Positions 10,271 through 24,554 of a stretch of 64,000 bases of DNA are shown piece by piece (the first letter of the stretch is position 1; every line of letters starts with the position of its first letter). Position numbers and translations under genes: made by a program. A model generated the notes under the pieces. The model had not been told where the DNA came from. It ran no database searches and was given only the letters and a program-made list of their open reading frames with translations. This DNA is from Pseudomonas sp. R37(2017) (GTDB lineage: Bacteria; Pseudomonadota; Gammaproteobacteria; Pseudomonadales; Pseudomonadaceae), in contig NZ_NEHO01000004.1 in NCBI RefSeq assembly GCF_002113375.1, forward strand, positions 186,001 to 250,000, given 5' to 3'.

Positions 10271-11076
10271 TGCTTAAACAACGAATCATCACCGCGCTGA
10301 TCCTGCTGCCGATTGCCCTGTGTGGGTTTTTCCTGCTGGAAGGTTCCGGTTTTGCGCTGTTCATTGGGCTGGTCGTAACCCTTGGTGCCTGGGAATGGGC
10401 GCGTCTGGCGGGATTCGCTGCTCAATCAATGCGGGTTGCCTTTGCCGCTGTCGTCGCGTTGATGCTGTTTGTCATGCACATACTTCCGGGCCTGGCGCCC
10501 TGGGTCCTGGGTGCCTCGGTGCTCTGGTGGGGTTTTGCGACCTATCTGGTGTTGACGTACCCGCGTTCGAGCGAGCATTGGTCCAATGCGGCGACCAGGT
10601 TGGTGATTGGCCTGCTGATTCTCCTGCCGGCCTGGCAAGGTCTGGTGCAGATCAAGCAGTACCCGCTGGGTAACTGGCTGATCCTGGCGGTGATGGTGCT
10701 GGTCTGGGGTGCCGATATCGGTGCCTACTTCTCCGGTCGTGCTTTCGGCAAGCGTAAACTCGCTCCGCAGGTCAGTCCGGGCAAAAGTTGGGAAGGCGTG
10801 TACGGTGGTCTGGCGCTGAGCCTGGTCATTACCACACTCGTTGCTCTGGTGCGCGACTGGACGGTGGCCGAGCTGTTCAAGGGGCTGATCTGTGCTGCGC
10901 TGATCGTGTTCATTTCGGTGGTGGGCGACCTCACTGAAAGCATGTTCAAGCGCCAGTCCGGCATCAAGGACAGCAGCAATCTGCTCCCGGGGCACGGCGG
11001 TGTGCTGGATCGTATCGACAGCCTGACCGCAGCGATTCCGATGTTTGCCGTACTGTTGTGGATGGCGGCCCCATGA
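10270..11076 (+). CDS. cdsA: Phosphatidate cytidylyltransferase
   Basis: A 268-residue polytopic inner-membrane enzyme making CDP-diacylglycerol from phosphatidate and CTP, the branch point of phospholipid synthesis. About seven hydrophobic segments are evident. The CDP-diglyceride synthetase signature runs [20 protein letters not shown] near residues 236-255, and [12 protein letters not shown] lies near 171-182. It overlaps uppS by one base and dxr by four (ATGA 11073-11076). Confidence 0.97.
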   Translation: MLKQRIITALILLPIALCGFFLLEGSGFALFIGLVVTLGAWEWARLAGFAAQSMRVAFAAVVALMLFVMHILPGLAPWVLGASVLWWGFATYLVLTYPRSSEHWSNAATRLVIGLLILLPAWQGLVQIKQYPLGNWLILAVMVLVWGADIGAYFSGRAFGKRKLAPQVSPGKSWEGVYGGLALSLVITTLVALVRDWTVAELFKGLICAALIVFISVVGDLTESMFKRQSGIKDSSNLLPGHGGVLDRIDSLTAAIPMFAVLLWMAAP

Positions 11077-12263
11077 GCCGTCCACAACAGATTACCGTTC
11101 TGGGGGCGACCGGTTCGATTGGCCTGAGTACCCTCGACGTCATCGCTCGCCATCCGGATCGTTATCAAGTCTTTGCCTTGACTGGCTTTACTCGCTTGAG
11201 CGAATTGCTGGCGCTCTGCGTGCGCCATGTTCCGCGATTCGCCGTGGTGCCTGAGCTGGCTGCTGCACGCACCTTGCAGGACGATTTGCGCGCGGCGGGC
11301 CTTGCGACCCGTGTTCTGGTGGGCGAGGAAGGTTTGTGTCAGGTCGCTTCCGATCCGGAAGTCGATACGGTCATGGCGGCCATCGTTGGTGCGGCGGGAT
11401 TGCGCCCGACGCTGGCGGCGGTCGAGGCTGGCAAGAAGATCCTCCTGGCCAACAAGGAAGCGCTGGTGATGTCCGGCGCGCTGTTCATGCAGGCGGTGCG
11501 CAAGAGCGGTTCGGTGCTGCTGCCGATCGATAGCGAACACAACGCGATTTTTCAGTGCATGCCGGGCGATTATGCCCGGGGTCTTGAGGCTGTCGGCGTG
11601 CGGCGGATTTTGCTGACGGCTTCCGGCGGTCCGTTCCGCCAGACGCCAATGGCTCAGCTGGCGCATGTTTCACCTGACCAGGCGTGCGCGCATCCGAACT
11701 GGTCCATGGGGCGAAAAATCTCCGTCGACTCGGCCAGCATGATGAACAAGGGGCTTGAGTTGATCGAAGCCTGCTGGCTGTTCGATGCCAGGCCATCCCA
11801 GGTCGAGGTGGTGATTCACCCGCAAAGCGTGATCCATTCGCTGGTCGACTACGTCGATGGTTCTGTCCTGGCGCAACTGGGTAATCCGGACATGCGCACG
11901 CCTATCGCCAATGCCCTGGCCTGGCCGGAGCGGATTGACTCGGGTGTGGCGCCGCTGGATTTGTTTGCCATTGCCCGGTTGGATTTCCAGGCGCCCGATG
12001 AAGAGCGCTTCCCTTGCCTGCGTCTGGCTCGCCAGGCGGCCGAGGCGGGTAACAGCGCGCCGGCAATGCTCAATGCCGCGAACGAGGTGGCGGTGGCGGC
12101 ATTTCTCGACGAACGGGTTCGTTACCTGGAAATCGCGAGTATCATCGAGGAAGTACTGAATCTGGAGCCTGTAGTGGCGGTGGATGATCTCGAGGCAGTG
12201 TTCACGGCAGACGCGAAGGCGCGATTGCTGGCCGGACAGTGGTTGAGCCGTCACGGGCGGTAA
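11073..12263 (+). CDS. dxr: 1-deoxy-D-xylulose 5-phosphate reductoisomerase
   Basis: At 396 residues this is the second enzyme of the MEP isoprenoid pathway, forming 2-C-methylerythritol 4-phosphate with [18 protein letters not shown] near residues 11-23 is the nucleotide-binding loop; [10 protein letters not shown] and SEHNAIFQ are conserved substrate/metal segments, and the central [15 protein letters not shown] is intact. I chose the ATG at 11073, which overlaps the cdsA stop, rather than an ATG five codons upstream inside cdsA. ispD and ispF of the same pathway are also in this window. Confidence 0.97.
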   Translation: MSRPQQITVLGATGSIGLSTLDVIARHPDRYQVFALTGFTRLSELLALCVRHVPRFAVVPELAAARTLQDDLRAAGLATRVLVGEEGLCQVASDPEVDTVMAAIVGAAGLRPTLAAVEAGKKILLANKEALVMSGALFMQAVRKSGSVLLPIDSEHNAIFQCMPGDYARGLEAVGVRRILLTASGGPFRQTPMAQLAHVSPDQACAHPNWSMGRKISVDSASMMNKGLELIEACWLFDARPSQVEVVIHPQSVIHSLVDYVDGSVLAQLGNPDMRTPIANALAWPERIDSGVAPLDLFAIARLDFQAPDEERFPCLRLARQAAEAGNSAPAMLNAANEVAVAAFLDERVRYLEIASIIEEVLNLEPVVAVDDLEAVFTADAKARLLAGQWLSRHGR

Positions 12264-12316
12264 ATGCTGCGGATAGTTGGCCCAGGCGGCAGCGGATAGG
12301 AATGCGGAGAAAGTAG

Positions 12317-13669
12317 ATGAGCGCGCTCTATATGATTGTCGGCACCCTGATCGCTCTGGGTGTGCTGGTTACCTTCCACGAGTTCGGCCATTTTTGGGTC
12401 GCGCGTCGCTGTGGGGTCAAGGTGCTGCGCTTCTCCGTGGGCTTCGGCATGCCTTTGTTGCGCTGGCACGACAAGCAAGGCACCGAGTTTGTCGTTGCGG
12501 CCATCCCGCTGGGCGGCTACGTGAAAATGCTCGACGAGCGCGAAGGTGAGGTGCCGCTCGATCAGCTCGATCAATCGTTCAATCGCAAATCCGTTCGTCA
12601 GCGCATTGCCATTGTAGCGGCGGGGCCGATTGCCAATTTCCTGCTGGCATTGGTGTTCTTCTGGGCATTGGCAATGCTCGGCACCGAACAGGTGCGCCCG
12701 GTCATTGGCGCTGTCGAGTCCGGCAGTATCGCGGCCAGGGCGGGTTTGAGTCCCGGTCAGGAAATCGTCGCCATCGATGGCGAGGCGACTTCCGGTTGGG
12801 CGGCGGTGAATTTGCAGTTGGTTCGTCGCCTGGGCGAAAGCGGTTCTTTGCAGATAATGGTTCGCGAGCAAGGCTCCACCGCCGATTCTCCTCGTGAACT
12901 TGCGCTGGACAAATGGCTCAAAGGGGCTGATGAGCCCGACCCGATCCGTTCGTTGGGGATTCGCCCGTGGCGTCCGGCATTGCCGCCGGTCCTGGCTGAA
13001 CTCGATCCGAAGGGGCCGGCCCAGGCTGCCGGCCTGAAGACCGGTGATCGGTTGCTGGCGCTCGATGGGCGTGCGCTGGATGACTGGCAGCAGGTCGTCG
13101 ATACCGTGCGTATGCATCCTGGTGCCAAAATCACGCTGCGGGTTGAGCGTGACGGTGCTCAAATCGACGTCCCGGTTACGCTTGCCGCTCGCGGCGAGAG
13201 CAAGTCGCCCAGCGGCTATTTGGGGGCGGGGGTGAAGGCTGTCGATTGGCCGCCGGAGATGATCCGCGAGGTCAGTTACGGACCATTGGCAGCGATTGGC
13301 GAGGGGGCTCGACGCACCTGGACCATGAGCATGCTGACCCTCGATTCACTGAAGAAAATGTTGTTCGGCGAGCTCTCGGTAAAAAACTTGAGTGGACCGA
13401 TAACCATTGCTAAAGTGGCGGGCGCTTCGGCCCAGTCGGGTGTTGCTGATTTCCTGAATTTCCTTGCTTATCTGAGTATTAGCCTGGGGGTTCTGAATTT
13501 GCTGCCCATTCCTGTGCTGGATGGGGGGCATTTGTTGTTTTATCTGATCGAGTGGGCGCGTGGTCGCCCCTTGTCGGATCGGGTGCAAGGTTGGGGGATA
13601 CAGATCGGCATCAGTTTGGTGATCGGAGTGATGTTGCTTGCTCTGGTTAATGATCTGGGTCGTCTGTAA
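12317..13669 (+). CDS. rseP: Site-2 intramembrane protease RseP
   Basis: A 450-residue zinc metalloprotease of the inner membrane. The HEFGH motif is at residues 21-25 in the first membrane helix, two PDZ domains fill the central periplasmic part (about 110-310), and the third zinc ligand is in NLLPIPVLDGGHLL (about residues 394-407). In Pseudomonas it cleaves anti-sigma factor MucA and so controls the envelope stress sigma factor AlgU. It lies between dxr and bamA; a small stem-loop separates it from bamA. Confidence 0.97.
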   Translation: MSALYMIVGTLIALGVLVTFHEFGHFWVARRCGVKVLRFSVGFGMPLLRWHDKQGTEFVVAAIPLGGYVKMLDEREGEVPLDQLDQSFNRKSVRQRIAIVAAGPIANFLLALVFFWALAMLGTEQVRPVIGAVESGSIAARAGLSPGQEIVAIDGEATSGWAAVNLQLVRRLGESGSLQIMVREQGSTADSPRELALDKWLKGADEPDPIRSLGIRPWRPALPPVLAELDPKGPAQAAGLKTGDRLLALDGRALDDWQQVVDTVRMHPGAKITLRVERDGAQIDVPVTLAARGESKSPSGYLGAGVKAVDWPPEMIREVSYGPLAAIGEGARRTWTMSMLTLDSLKKMLFGELSVKNLSGPITIAKVAGASAQSGVADFLNFLAYLSISLGVLNLLPIPVLDGGHLLFYLIEWARGRPLSDRVQGWGIQIGISLVIGVMLLALVNDLGRL

Positions 13670-13687
13670 CGTCGCTGAATTGCGAAT

Positions 13688-13711
13688 CTGCCGCATTTTG
13701 CGGCAGTTTGT
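13688..13711 (+). terminator. Stem-loop between rseP and bamA (weak terminator or attenuator)
   Basis: Perfect 8-bp stem CTGCCGCA-TTT-TGCGGCAG followed by TTTGTTTA. The T tract is interrupted, so partial termination with read-through to bamA is likely. Confidence 0.6.
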
Positions 13712-13741
13712 TTATTGCCAGTTGGAATAAGAAAGGACTTC

Positions 13742-16117
13742 ATGAAACGTCTGCTGCTAACTGCGGTTCTCTCCGTATTGATGATCGCCGAAGTTCACGC
13801 TGAGTCCTTCACTATCTCTGATATTCGCGTCAACGGCCTCCAGCGGGTCTCCGCGGGTAGCGTCTTTGGTGCTTTGCCGTTGAACGTCGGTGAACAGGCG
13901 GATGATCGTCGCCTGGTGGAATCCACTCGTGCGTTGTTCAAAACCGGTTTCTTTCAAGATATCCAGCTGGGCCGCGATGGCAACGTCCTGGTCATCACGG
14001 TAGTCGAACGCCCGTCTGTTGCCAGTATCGAGATCGAAGGCAACAAGGCGATCTCCACCGAAGACCTGATGAAAGGCCTCAAACAATCCGGTCTGGCCGA
14101 AGGCGAGATTTTCCAGCGTGCCACCCTTGAAGGTGTGCGTAACGAACTGCAGCGTCAGTACGTCGCCCAGGGCCGCTACTCGGCTACCGTCGACACCGAA
14201 GTGGTGCCGCAGCCGCGTAACCGCGTTGGCCTGAAGGTCAACATCAACGAAGGTACCGTTGCCGCTATCCAGCACATCAACGTGGTGGGCAACACGGTCT
14301 TCCCCGATGAAGACCTGATCGACCTTTTCGAACTCAAGACCACCAACTGGTTGTCGTTCTTCAAGAACGACGACAAGTACGCTCGTGAAAAGCTGTCCGG
14401 TGACCTGGAGCGCCTGCGTTCCTACTACCTGGACCGTGGCTATATCAACATGGATATCGCTTCGACCCAGGTGTCCATTACGCCGGACAAGAAACACGTC
14501 TACATCACCGTCAACATCAACGAAGGCGAGAAATACACCGTTCGTGACGTCAAGCTCAGTGGCGACCTGAAAGTCCCTGAAGAGCAGGTCAAGTCCCTGC
14601 TGCTGGTGCAAAAAGGCCAGGTGTTCTCGCGCAAGCTGATGACCACCACCTCCGAACTGATCACCCGTCGCCTGGGTAACGAAGGTTATACCTTCGCCAA
14701 CGTCAACGGCGTGCCACAACCGCACGATGAAGATCACACCGTAGACATCCTGTTCGCGGTCGATCCGGGCAAGCGTGCCTACGTCAACCGCATCAACTTC
14801 CGTGGCAACACCAAGTCCGAAGACGAAGTGCTGCGTCGTGAAATGCGCCAGATGGAAGGCGGCTGGGCTTCGACCTACCTGATCGACCAATCCAAGACCC
14901 GTCTGGAGCGCCTGGGCTTCTTCAAGGAAGTCAACGTCGAGACTCCGGCCGTGCCGGGTGTGGATGACCAGGTTGACGTCAACTACAGCGTGGAAGAACA
15001 AGCTTCCGGTTCGATTACCGCCAGCGTCGGTTTCGCCCAGAGTGCCGGTCTGATCCTCGGTGGTTCGATCACCCAGAACAACTTCCTGGGTACCGGTAAC
15101 AAGGTCAGCGTCGGCTTGACCAAAAGCGAATACCAGACCCGCTATAACTTCGGCTTTGTCGACCCCTACTGGACCGTCGATGGCGTGAGCCTGGGTTACA
15201 ACGCGTTCTACCGCACCACTGACTATGACGAGCTCGATACTGACGTCGCCAGCTACGCTGTAGACAGCCTGGGTGCCGGTGTGAGTGTCGGTTATCCAAT
15301 CAGCGAGACTTCGCGTCTGACCTTCGGCCTGAACGTGCAAGAAGACAGAATCCAGACCGGCATTTACACCGTTGACGAGATCTTCGACTTCGTTAACAAG
15401 GAAGGCGACAAGTACCTGAACTTCAAGGCTTCGGTCGGTTGGTCCGAGTCCACCCTGAACAAGGGCGTGCTCGCCACCCGCGGTCATTCCCAGAGCGTGG
15501 TGCTGGAATCCACGATTCCAGGCAGCGACCTGTCGTTCTTCAAGCTCGACTACCGTGGTCAGTTGTTCCAGCCATTGACCGAGAACTACACCATGCGTCT
15601 GCACACCGAGTTGGGTTATGGCGATGGTTACGGTTCGACCGATGGCTTGCCTTTCTATGAAAACTACTATGCTGGTGGTTTCAACTCGGTGCGCGGCTTC
15701 AAGGACAGCAGCCTGGGTCCTCGCAGTACGCCAAGTACCGGCAAGAACCCTGGTACAGCGTTCGACCCAGACCAGGATCCGCTGCCGTTCGGTGGTAACG
15801 TCCTGATCCAGGGTGGTGTGGAAGTTCTGTTCCCGATGCCGTTCGTCAAGGATCAACGCTCCCTGCGTACATCGGTATTCTGGGATGTGGGTAACGTATT
15901 CGATTCATCTTGCTCGGATACCACAAACGCGGATGGCACGAAGTCCAATACCAAGTGCGACGACATCAGCTTGAGCAACATGGCCAGTTCTGTCGGTGTG
16001 GGTGTGACCTGGGTCACCGCACTGGGGCCTCTGAGTTTCGCCCTGGCCACGCCAGTCAAGAAACCGGATAACGCTGAAACTCAAGTGTTCCAATTCTCTC
16101 TCGGCCAGACGTTCTAA
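13742..16117 (+). CDS. bamA: Outer membrane protein assembly factor BamA
   Basis: A 791-residue Omp85 protein. The N-terminus MKRLLLTAVLSVLMIAEVHA is a signal peptide (cleavage likely after HA-ES). Five POTRA domains span roughly residues 22-420, followed by a 16-strand barrel whose loop 6 motif VRGF appears in FNSVRGFKDSSLGP; the chain ends with the aromatic QFSLGQTF. It inserts beta-barrel proteins into the outer membrane as the core of the BAM complex. The ATG at 13742 is chosen because the residues before it in frame would precede the signal peptide. The chaperone gene skp follows. Confidence 0.98.
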   Translation: MKRLLLTAVLSVLMIAEVHAESFTISDIRVNGLQRVSAGSVFGALPLNVGEQADDRRLVESTRALFKTGFFQDIQLGRDGNVLVITVVERPSVASIEIEGNKAISTEDLMKGLKQSGLAEGEIFQRATLEGVRNELQRQYVAQGRYSATVDTEVVPQPRNRVGLKVNINEGTVAAIQHINVVGNTVFPDEDLIDLFELKTTNWLSFFKNDDKYAREKLSGDLERLRSYYLDRGYINMDIASTQVSITPDKKHVYITVNINEGEKYTVRDVKLSGDLKVPEEQVKSLLLVQKGQVFSRKLMTTTSELITRRLGNEGYTFANVNGVPQPHDEDHTVDILFAVDPGKRAYVNRINFRGNTKSEDEVLRREMRQMEGGWASTYLIDQSKTRLERLGFFKEVNVETPAVPGVDDQVDVNYSVEEQASGSITASVGFAQSAGLILGGSITQNNFLGTGNKVSVGLTKSEYQTRYNFGFVDPYWTVDGVSLGYNAFYRTTDYDELDTDVASYAVDSLGAGVSVGYPISETSRLTFGLNVQEDRIQTGIYTVDEIFDFVNKEGDKYLNFKASVGWSESTLNKGVLATRGHSQSVVLESTIPGSDLSFFKLDYRGQLFQPLTENYTMRLHTELGYGDGYGSTDGLPFYENYYAGGFNSVRGFKDSSLGPRSTPSTGKNPGTAFDPDQDPLPFGGNVLIQGGVEVLFPMPFVKDQRSLRTSVFWDVGNVFDSSCSDTTNADGTKSNTKCDDISLSNMASSVGVGVTWVTALGPLSFALATPVKKPDNAETQVFQFSLGQTF

Positions 16118-16162
16118 GCGTCTGACCCAGGATAACGACAATGAATTTTGCAGGAGTGCATC

Positions 16163-16666
16163 GTGCGTAAGTTGACTCAATTGGTTCTCCTGGCCAGCGT
16201 ACTGGTCGCCGGTCCGGCGTTTGCCGACATGAAAATTGCAGTTCTGAACTATCAGATGGCTCTGCTGGAATCCGACGCGGCCAAGAAGTACGCCGTGGAT
16301 GCCGAGAAGAAATTCGGTCCTCAGTTGACCAAGCTCAAAGCACTGGAAACCAGCGCCAAGGGCATTCAGGACCGCCTGATGGCCGGTGGCGACAAAATGC
16401 AGCAGGGCGAGCGCGAGCGTCTGGAGCTTGAGTTCAAGCAAAAGGCCCGTGACTTCCAGTTCCAGTCCAAGGAGCTGAACGAAGCCAAAGCCGTTGCCGA
16501 CCGTGAAATGCTGAAGCAGCTCAAGCCGAAACTGGACAGCGCTGTGGAAGAAGTCATCAAGAAAGGTGCTTATGACCTGGTCTTCGAGCGTGGCGCAGTG
16601 ATCGATGTCAAGCCTCAGTACGACATCACTCGCCAGGTTATCGAGCGCATGAATCAGCTGAAGTAA
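16163..16666 (+). CDS. skp: Periplasmic chaperone Skp/OmpH family
   Basis: A 167-residue protein with a signal peptide (VRKLTQLVLLASVLVAGPAF, then an A before the likely cleavage site) and a long Lys/Glu/Gln-rich central part predicted to form the two-helix tentacle of the Skp trimer. Skp holds unfolded outer-membrane proteins in the periplasm and delivers them to BAM, which fits its place right after bamA. The start is a GTG at 16163 with AGGAG six bases before it; a TTG 15 bases upstream is in frame but lies before the ribosome-binding site. Confidence 0.93.
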   Translation: MRKLTQLVLLASVLVAGPAFADMKIAVLNYQMALLESDAAKKYAVDAEKKFGPQLTKLKALETSAKGIQDRLMAGGDKMQQGERERLELEFKQKARDFQFQSKELNEAKAVADREMLKQLKPKLDSAVEEVIKKGAYDLVFERGAVIDVKPQYDITRQVIERMNQLK

Positions 16667-16669
16667 TCC

Positions 16670-17725
16670 ATGACAGTGACCATTAAGCTCGGCCAGTTGG
16701 CCGAGTTCCTCGGCGCCACGCTACGTGGCGACCCCGAGAAAGCAATTACTGGGCTGGCCACCTTGCAGGAGGCTGGCCCAGCTCAGTTGAGCTTTCTGGC
16801 AAACCCCCAATACCGCAAGTACCTGGCAGGCAGTCAGGCGGCCGCCCTTTTGCTCAAGGCCGCTGACGCCGAAGGTCATGACGGGGATGTGCTGGTGGTA
16901 CCGGATCCTTACGCAGCCTATGCGCGCGTTTCCCACCTGTTCGATCCCAAGCCCAAGGCTGCTGCCGGGATTCATCCGACCGCGGTGATCGCGGCGGATG
17001 CGGTTGTTGACCCTGCGGCAAGCATCGGTGCTTTTGTGGTGATCGAAAGCGGTGCGCAGGTGGCAGCCGGTACGACCATCGGCGCGCACTGCTTCATCGG
17101 TGCTCGCAGCGTGGTGGGTGAAGGTGGCTGGCTCGCGCCGCGCGTGACCTTGTATCACGATGTTCGCGTCGGCAAACGGGTCGTCATTCAGTCCGGTGCG
17201 GTGCTCGGCGGCGAAGGCTTCGGCTTTGCCAATGAAAAAGGCATCTGGCAGAAAATCGCCCAGATCGGTGGCGTATTGATCGGCGATGATGTGGAAATTG
17301 GCGTGAATACCGCTATTGACCGCGGTGCGTTGGCCGATACCATCATTGGCAACGGCGTGAAACTCGATAACCAGATTCAGATTGCCCATAACGTTCAGGT
17401 CGGTGATCACACCGCCATGGCGGCCTGTGTCGGTATCTCCGGCAGCACCAAAATCGGCAAGCATTGCATGCTCGCCGGTGGCGTAGGCCTGGTGGGGCAT
17501 ATCGAAATCTGCGACAACGTTTTCCTCACCGGGATGACCATGGTGACCCACTCGATTACCGAGCCAGGCGCCTATTCTTCCGGTACGGCCATGCAGCCGG
17601 CAGCCGAGTGGCGCAAAAGCGCGGCACGCATTCGTCAGCTCGATGACATCGCGCGGCGTCTGCGCCAGCTGGAAAAGCAAGTAGGGGAAGTGACCCCTGA
17701 CGGTATTGCTTCATCAGATGGCTGA
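16670..17725 (+). CDS. lpxD: UDP-3-O-(3-hydroxyacyl)glucosamine N-acyltransferase
   Basis: A 351-residue left-handed beta-helix acyltransferase that adds the N-linked 3-hydroxyacyl chain in lipid A synthesis. An N-terminal uridine-binding domain (about residues 1-100) is followed by many hexapeptide repeats, and the conserved histidine region reads [20 protein letters not shown]. It starts four bases after skp, so it is in the same transcript. The gap to fabZ carries a GC-rich hairpin. Confidence 0.97.
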   Translation: MTVTIKLGQLAEFLGATLRGDPEKAITGLATLQEAGPAQLSFLANPQYRKYLAGSQAAALLLKAADAEGHDGDVLVVPDPYAAYARVSHLFDPKPKAAAGIHPTAVIAADAVVDPAASIGAFVVIESGAQVAAGTTIGAHCFIGARSVVGEGGWLAPRVTLYHDVRVGKRVVIQSGAVLGGEGFGFANEKGIWQKIAQIGGVLIGDDVEIGVNTAIDRGALADTIIGNGVKLDNQIQIAHNVQVGDHTAMAACVGISGSTKIGKHCMLAGGVGLVGHIEICDNVFLTGMTMVTHSITEPGAYSSGTAMQPAAEWRKSAARIRQLDDIARRLRQLEKQVGEVTPDGIASSDG

Positions 17726-17781
17726 TACCATTTCCATATCAAGTGTGCACAGCCGCTAGACTGCCTCCTTGATTTGCCAGC

Positions 17782-17806
17782 GGAGCGTGCGTCAGTCGCA
17801 CGCTCC
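17782..17806 (+). terminator. GC-rich hairpin between lpxD and fabZ
   Basis: Perfect 10-bp stem GGAGCGTGCG-TCAGT-CGCACGCTCC. It is followed by CAATCTTT rather than a clean T run, so it is either a weak terminator or a transcript-stabilising structure. Confidence 0.5.
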
Positions 17807-17833
17807 CAATCTTTACATAGGCTTCCCCCCGAA

Positions 17834-18274
17834 ATGATGGACATCAACGAGATTCGCGAATACCTGCCTCACCGTTACCCGTTCCTGCTGGTGGATCGGG
17901 TCGTGGATCTGGACGTGGAAGGCCAGCGCATTCGCGCCTACAAGAATGTCAGCATCAACGAACCGTTCTTCAATGGTCACTTCCCGGCGCATCCAATCAT
18001 GCCGGGCGTACTGATCATCGAAGCGATGGCTCAGGCTGCCGGGATCCTCGGTTTCAAAATGCTCGACGTGAAACCGGCCGATGGCACTCTTTACTACTTC
18101 GTCGGTTCCGACAAGCTGCGCTTCCGCCAGCCGGTCCTGCCAGGCGATCAGCTGATTCTTGAAGCCAAGTTCATCAGCTGCAAGCGTCAGATCTGGAAAT
18201 TCGAATGCCAGGCTTCGGTCGATGGCAAGCCGGTCTGCTCCGCTGAAATCATCTGCGCGGAACGCAAGCTATGA
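17834..18274 (+). CDS. fabZ: 3-hydroxyacyl-[acyl-carrier-protein] dehydratase FabZ
   Basis: A 146-residue hot-dog-fold enzyme dehydrating 3-hydroxyacyl-ACP in fatty acid elongation. Catalytic H49 (NGHFPAHP) and E63 (IIEAMAQ) are present. The start [10 protein letters not shown] at 17834 matches the family length; an in-frame upstream start would add 20 residues translated from the hairpin region. It competes with LpxA for 3-hydroxyacyl-ACP, and the genes overlap (ATGA 18271-18274). Confidence 0.97.
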   Translation: MMDINEIREYLPHRYPFLLVDRVVDLDVEGQRIRAYKNVSINEPFFNGHFPAHPIMPGVLIIEAMAQAAGILGFKMLDVKPADGTLYYFVGSDKLRFRQPVLPGDQLILEAKFISCKRQIWKFECQASVDGKPVCSAEIICAERKL

Positions 18275-19047
18275 GTTTGATTGACCCTCGTGCAATCATC
18301 GATCCGACAGCCGTTCTGGCTGACGGCGTCGAGGTCGGCCCGTGGTCGATCGTCGGCGCAGGTGTGGAAATCGGCGAGGGGACAGTCATCGGGCCGCACG
18401 TGATCCTCAAGGGGCCGACCCGAATCGGTAAGCACAATCGCATCTACCAGTTTTCCTCGGTGGGTGAAGACACACCTGACTTGAAGTACAAGGGCGAGGA
18501 AACCCGCCTGGTGATTGGTGATCACAACGTCATCCGCGAAGGCGTGACGATTCACCGTGGCACCATCCAGGACCGTTCGGAAACGACCCTGGGCGATCAC
18601 AACCTGATCATGGCGTATGCCCACATCGGCCATGACAGCGTGATCGGCAACCACTGCATTTTGGTGAACAACACCGCCCTGGCGGGCCATGTGCACGTGG
18701 ATGACTGGGCAATCCTCTCTGGTTTTACCCTGGTTCACCAGTATTGCCACATCGGCGCCCACAGCTTCTCGGGCATGGGTACGGCGATCGGCAAGGATGT
18801 TCCTGCGTATGTCACGGTGTTTGGCAACCCTGCCGAAGCCCGTAGCATGAACTTCGAGGGTATGCGCCGTCGTGGTTTCAGCGAAGATGCGATCCACGCG
18901 TTGCGCCGTGCCTACAAGGTGGTTTACCGCCAGGGCCTGACTGTGGAACAGGCGCTCGCCGAGCTGGCCGAGCCCTCGGCCCAGTATCCGGAAGTGGCGG
19001 TATTCCGTGACTCCATCCAGTCTTCGACTCGCGGCATCACCCGCTGA
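18271..19047 (+). CDS. lpxA: UDP-N-acetylglucosamine acyltransferase
   Basis: A 258-residue trimeric left-handed beta-helix enzyme that O-acylates UDP-GlcNAc, the first step of lipid A synthesis. Hexapeptide repeats cover residues 1-180. The catalytic base corresponds to H121 in [13 protein letters not shown], and the C-terminal helical domain contains [19 protein letters not shown]. It overlaps fabZ by four bases and lpxB starts two bases after its stop. Confidence 0.97.
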   Translation: MSLIDPRAIIDPTAVLADGVEVGPWSIVGAGVEIGEGTVIGPHVILKGPTRIGKHNRIYQFSSVGEDTPDLKYKGEETRLVIGDHNVIREGVTIHRGTIQDRSETTLGDHNLIMAYAHIGHDSVIGNHCILVNNTALAGHVHVDDWAILSGFTLVHQYCHIGAHSFSGMGTAIGKDVPAYVTVFGNPAEARSMNFEGMRRRGFSEDAIHALRRAYKVVYRQGLTVEQALAELAEPSAQYPEVAVFRDSIQSSTRGITR

Positions 19048-19049
19048 CC

Positions 19050-20180
19050 ATGGCCAATCTGCGTATTGCGCTGGTAGCGGGTGAGGCTTCCGGTGACATT
19101 CTGGGTGCGGGCCTCATGCGCGCGCTCAAGGCGCGTCACCCGACCATCGAATTCATTGGTGTTGGCGGGCCGCTGATGCAGGCCGAGGGCATGACTCCGT
19201 ACTTCCCGATGGAGCGTCTGTCGGTGATGGGGCTGGTGGAAGTCCTGGGCCGTCTGCGCGAGTTGCTCGCTCGGCGCAAAAAGCTGGTCGCCGACCTGAT
19301 CGCCGCGAAGCCCGATGTGTTCATCGGTATCGATGCACCGGACTTCAACCTCAATATCGAACTCAAACTGCGTCAGGCCGGGATCAAGACCGTGCATTAC
19401 GTCAGCCCGTCGGTCTGGGCCTGGCGGCAGAAGCGCGTGCTGAAGATTCGCGAAGGCTGCGACCTGATGCTCACGCTGTTTCCGTTCGAAGCCAGGTTCT
19501 ATGAAGAGAAGGGCGTGCCGGTGCGGTTCGTCGGCCATACCCTGGCCGATGCCATTCCACTCGAAGCCGATCGCGCGGCTGCACGGGCTGAGCTCGGTTT
19601 GCCCGATGGGCCGCTGGTGGCGTTGATGCCTGGCAGTCGTGGCGGTGAAGTCGGCCGGCTCGGTGCGTTGTTTCTCGATACAGCGCAGCGCCTTCGGGCG
19701 TTGCGTCCGGGGGTGCGGTTCGTAGTTCCGTGCGCCAACCCGCAACGTCGCGCACAGCTTGAAGAACTGTTGGCCGGTCGCGATCTGCCATTGACCCTGC
19801 TCGACGGTAAGTCTCATCTGGCCCTGGCAGCGTGCGATGCGGTGTTGATTGCCTCCGGCACCGCAACGCTTGAAGCATTGCTGTACAAGCGGCCGATGGT
19901 CGTCGCCTATCGCCTTGCGCCGCTGACGTTCTGGATTCTCAAGCGCATGGTGAAAAGCCCATACGTTTCGTTGCCGAACTTGTTGGCCCAGCGTCTGTTG
20001 GTACCCGAGTTATTGCAAGACGATGCCACGGTCGAAGCGCTGGCCCAGACCTTGTCGCCGCTGATCGAGGGTGGGGAAGAACAGACCCGTGGTTTTGACG
20101 AGATTCACCGGACGCTGCGTCTGGATGCCTCCAATCAGGCTGCGGACGCAGTGCTGAACCTGATCGGCCAAGTTGAATGA
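19050..20180 (+). CDS. lpxB: Lipid-A-disaccharide synthase
   Basis: A 376-residue GT19-family membrane-associated glycosyltransferase joining UDP-diacylglucosamine and lipid X. The N-terminal [15 protein letters not shown] motif (about residues 8-22) and the central [13 protein letters not shown] are diagnostic, and the C-terminal [20 protein letters not shown] is conserved. It is in the lpxA operon and its stop overlaps the rnhB ATG. Confidence 0.97.
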   Translation: MANLRIALVAGEASGDILGAGLMRALKARHPTIEFIGVGGPLMQAEGMTPYFPMERLSVMGLVEVLGRLRELLARRKKLVADLIAAKPDVFIGIDAPDFNLNIELKLRQAGIKTVHYVSPSVWAWRQKRVLKIREGCDLMLTLFPFEARFYEEKGVPVRFVGHTLADAIPLEADRAAARAELGLPDGPLVALMPGSRGGEVGRLGALFLDTAQRLRALRPGVRFVVPCANPQRRAQLEELLAGRDLPLTLLDGKSHLALAACDAVLIASGTATLEALLYKRPMVVAYRLAPLTFWILKRMVKSPYVSLPNLLAQRLLVPELLQDDATVEALAQTLSPLIEGGEEQTRGFDEIHRTLRLDASNQAADAVLNLIGQVE

Positions 20181-20830
20181 GTAAAACGAACATGCAAATG
20201 GGGTTGGATTTCTCCTTGGTCGCCGAAGCTGAAGAGTTGGTTGCCGGCGTCGATGAAGTCGGCCGCGGCCCGCTCTGTGGTGCGGTAGTGACCGCGGCGG
20301 TGATTCTTGATCCGAACCGCCCGATTCTTGGCCTGAACGATTCGAAGAAGCTCACTGAAGCCCGCCGCGAAAAGCTCTACGACGAAATCTGCGAGAAAGC
20401 CCTGAGCTGGTGCATCGCTCGCGCTGAAGTCGAGGAAATCGACGAACTGAACATTCTGCACGCCACCATGCTGGCAATGCAGCGTGCAGTCGCGGGGCTG
20501 CATGTGCAGCCAAAGCTGGCAATGATCGACGGTAACCGCTGTCCGAAGCTGCCGATGCGATCCGAGGCCGTGGTCAAGGGCGATAGCAAGGTTCCCGCCA
20601 TTGCTGCAGCGTCGATTTTGGCCAAAGTCAGCCGTGATCGTGAAATGGCTGCGTTCGAATTGATTTACCCGGGGTATGGCATCGGAGGGCACAAAGGCTA
20701 TCCGACCCCCGTTCATCTGGAAGCGCTCGCGCGTCTTGGCCCGACGCCGATTCACCGGCGTTCGTTCGCTCCGGTGCGTCAGGCCCATGAAGCTCGCGAA
20801 GGTTTGATCGAGAGTCAGTCGCAAGGCTGA
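20177..20830 (+). CDS. rnhB: Ribonuclease HII
   Basis: A 217-residue nuclease cutting RNA in RNA-DNA hybrids and single ribonucleotides in DNA. The DEDD metal site begins with [15 protein letters not shown] (D and E near residues 25-26), and later acidic residues include the D of MIDGNRC. The ATG at 20177 overlaps the lpxB stop; an ATG five codons later (MQMGLDF) is an equally plausible start and is closer to the family norm. Confidence 0.95.
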   Translation: MSKTNMQMGLDFSLVAEAEELVAGVDEVGRGPLCGAVVTAAVILDPNRPILGLNDSKKLTEARREKLYDEICEKALSWCIARAEVEEIDELNILHATMLAMQRAVAGLHVQPKLAMIDGNRCPKLPMRSEAVVKGDSKVPAIAAASILAKVSRDREMAAFELIYPGYGIGGHKGYPTPVHLEALARLGPTPIHRRSFAPVRQAHEAREGLIESQSQG

Positions 20831-20839
20831 TGTTTTACT

Positions 20840-20870
20840 CAAGGCCCGGTACAATCCGGGCCTTGTTGTC
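20840..20870 (+). terminator. Intrinsic terminator after rnhB
   Basis: Perfect 10-bp stem CAAGGCCCGG / CCGGGCCTTG with loop TACAAT, followed by TTGTC. The loop also resembles a -10 box, so it might serve the dnaE promoter; no matching -35 was found. Confidence 0.7.
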
Positions 20871-20894
20871 TTCACGTTTCTAGACAGGATCACT

Positions 20895-24416
<3,522 letters not shown>

Positions 24417-24554
24417 GCGGCAGGTGATATCAGAACGCCTGCCCGCAACCTGAATTTTTAATCTCGACCTCAACGCGCCTGTCCCTTAAGGTAGGGCGCG
24501 AATAGACAACCGGCCGGGCCAAGACTCCTTGGACTCGACCCAAGACGGACGCCT

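Noticed and set aside
13757..15856. 699-residue open frame on the minus strand opposite bamA
   Set aside because: Shadow of bamA codon bias; repetitive Val/Asp/Gly composition and no recognisable domain.
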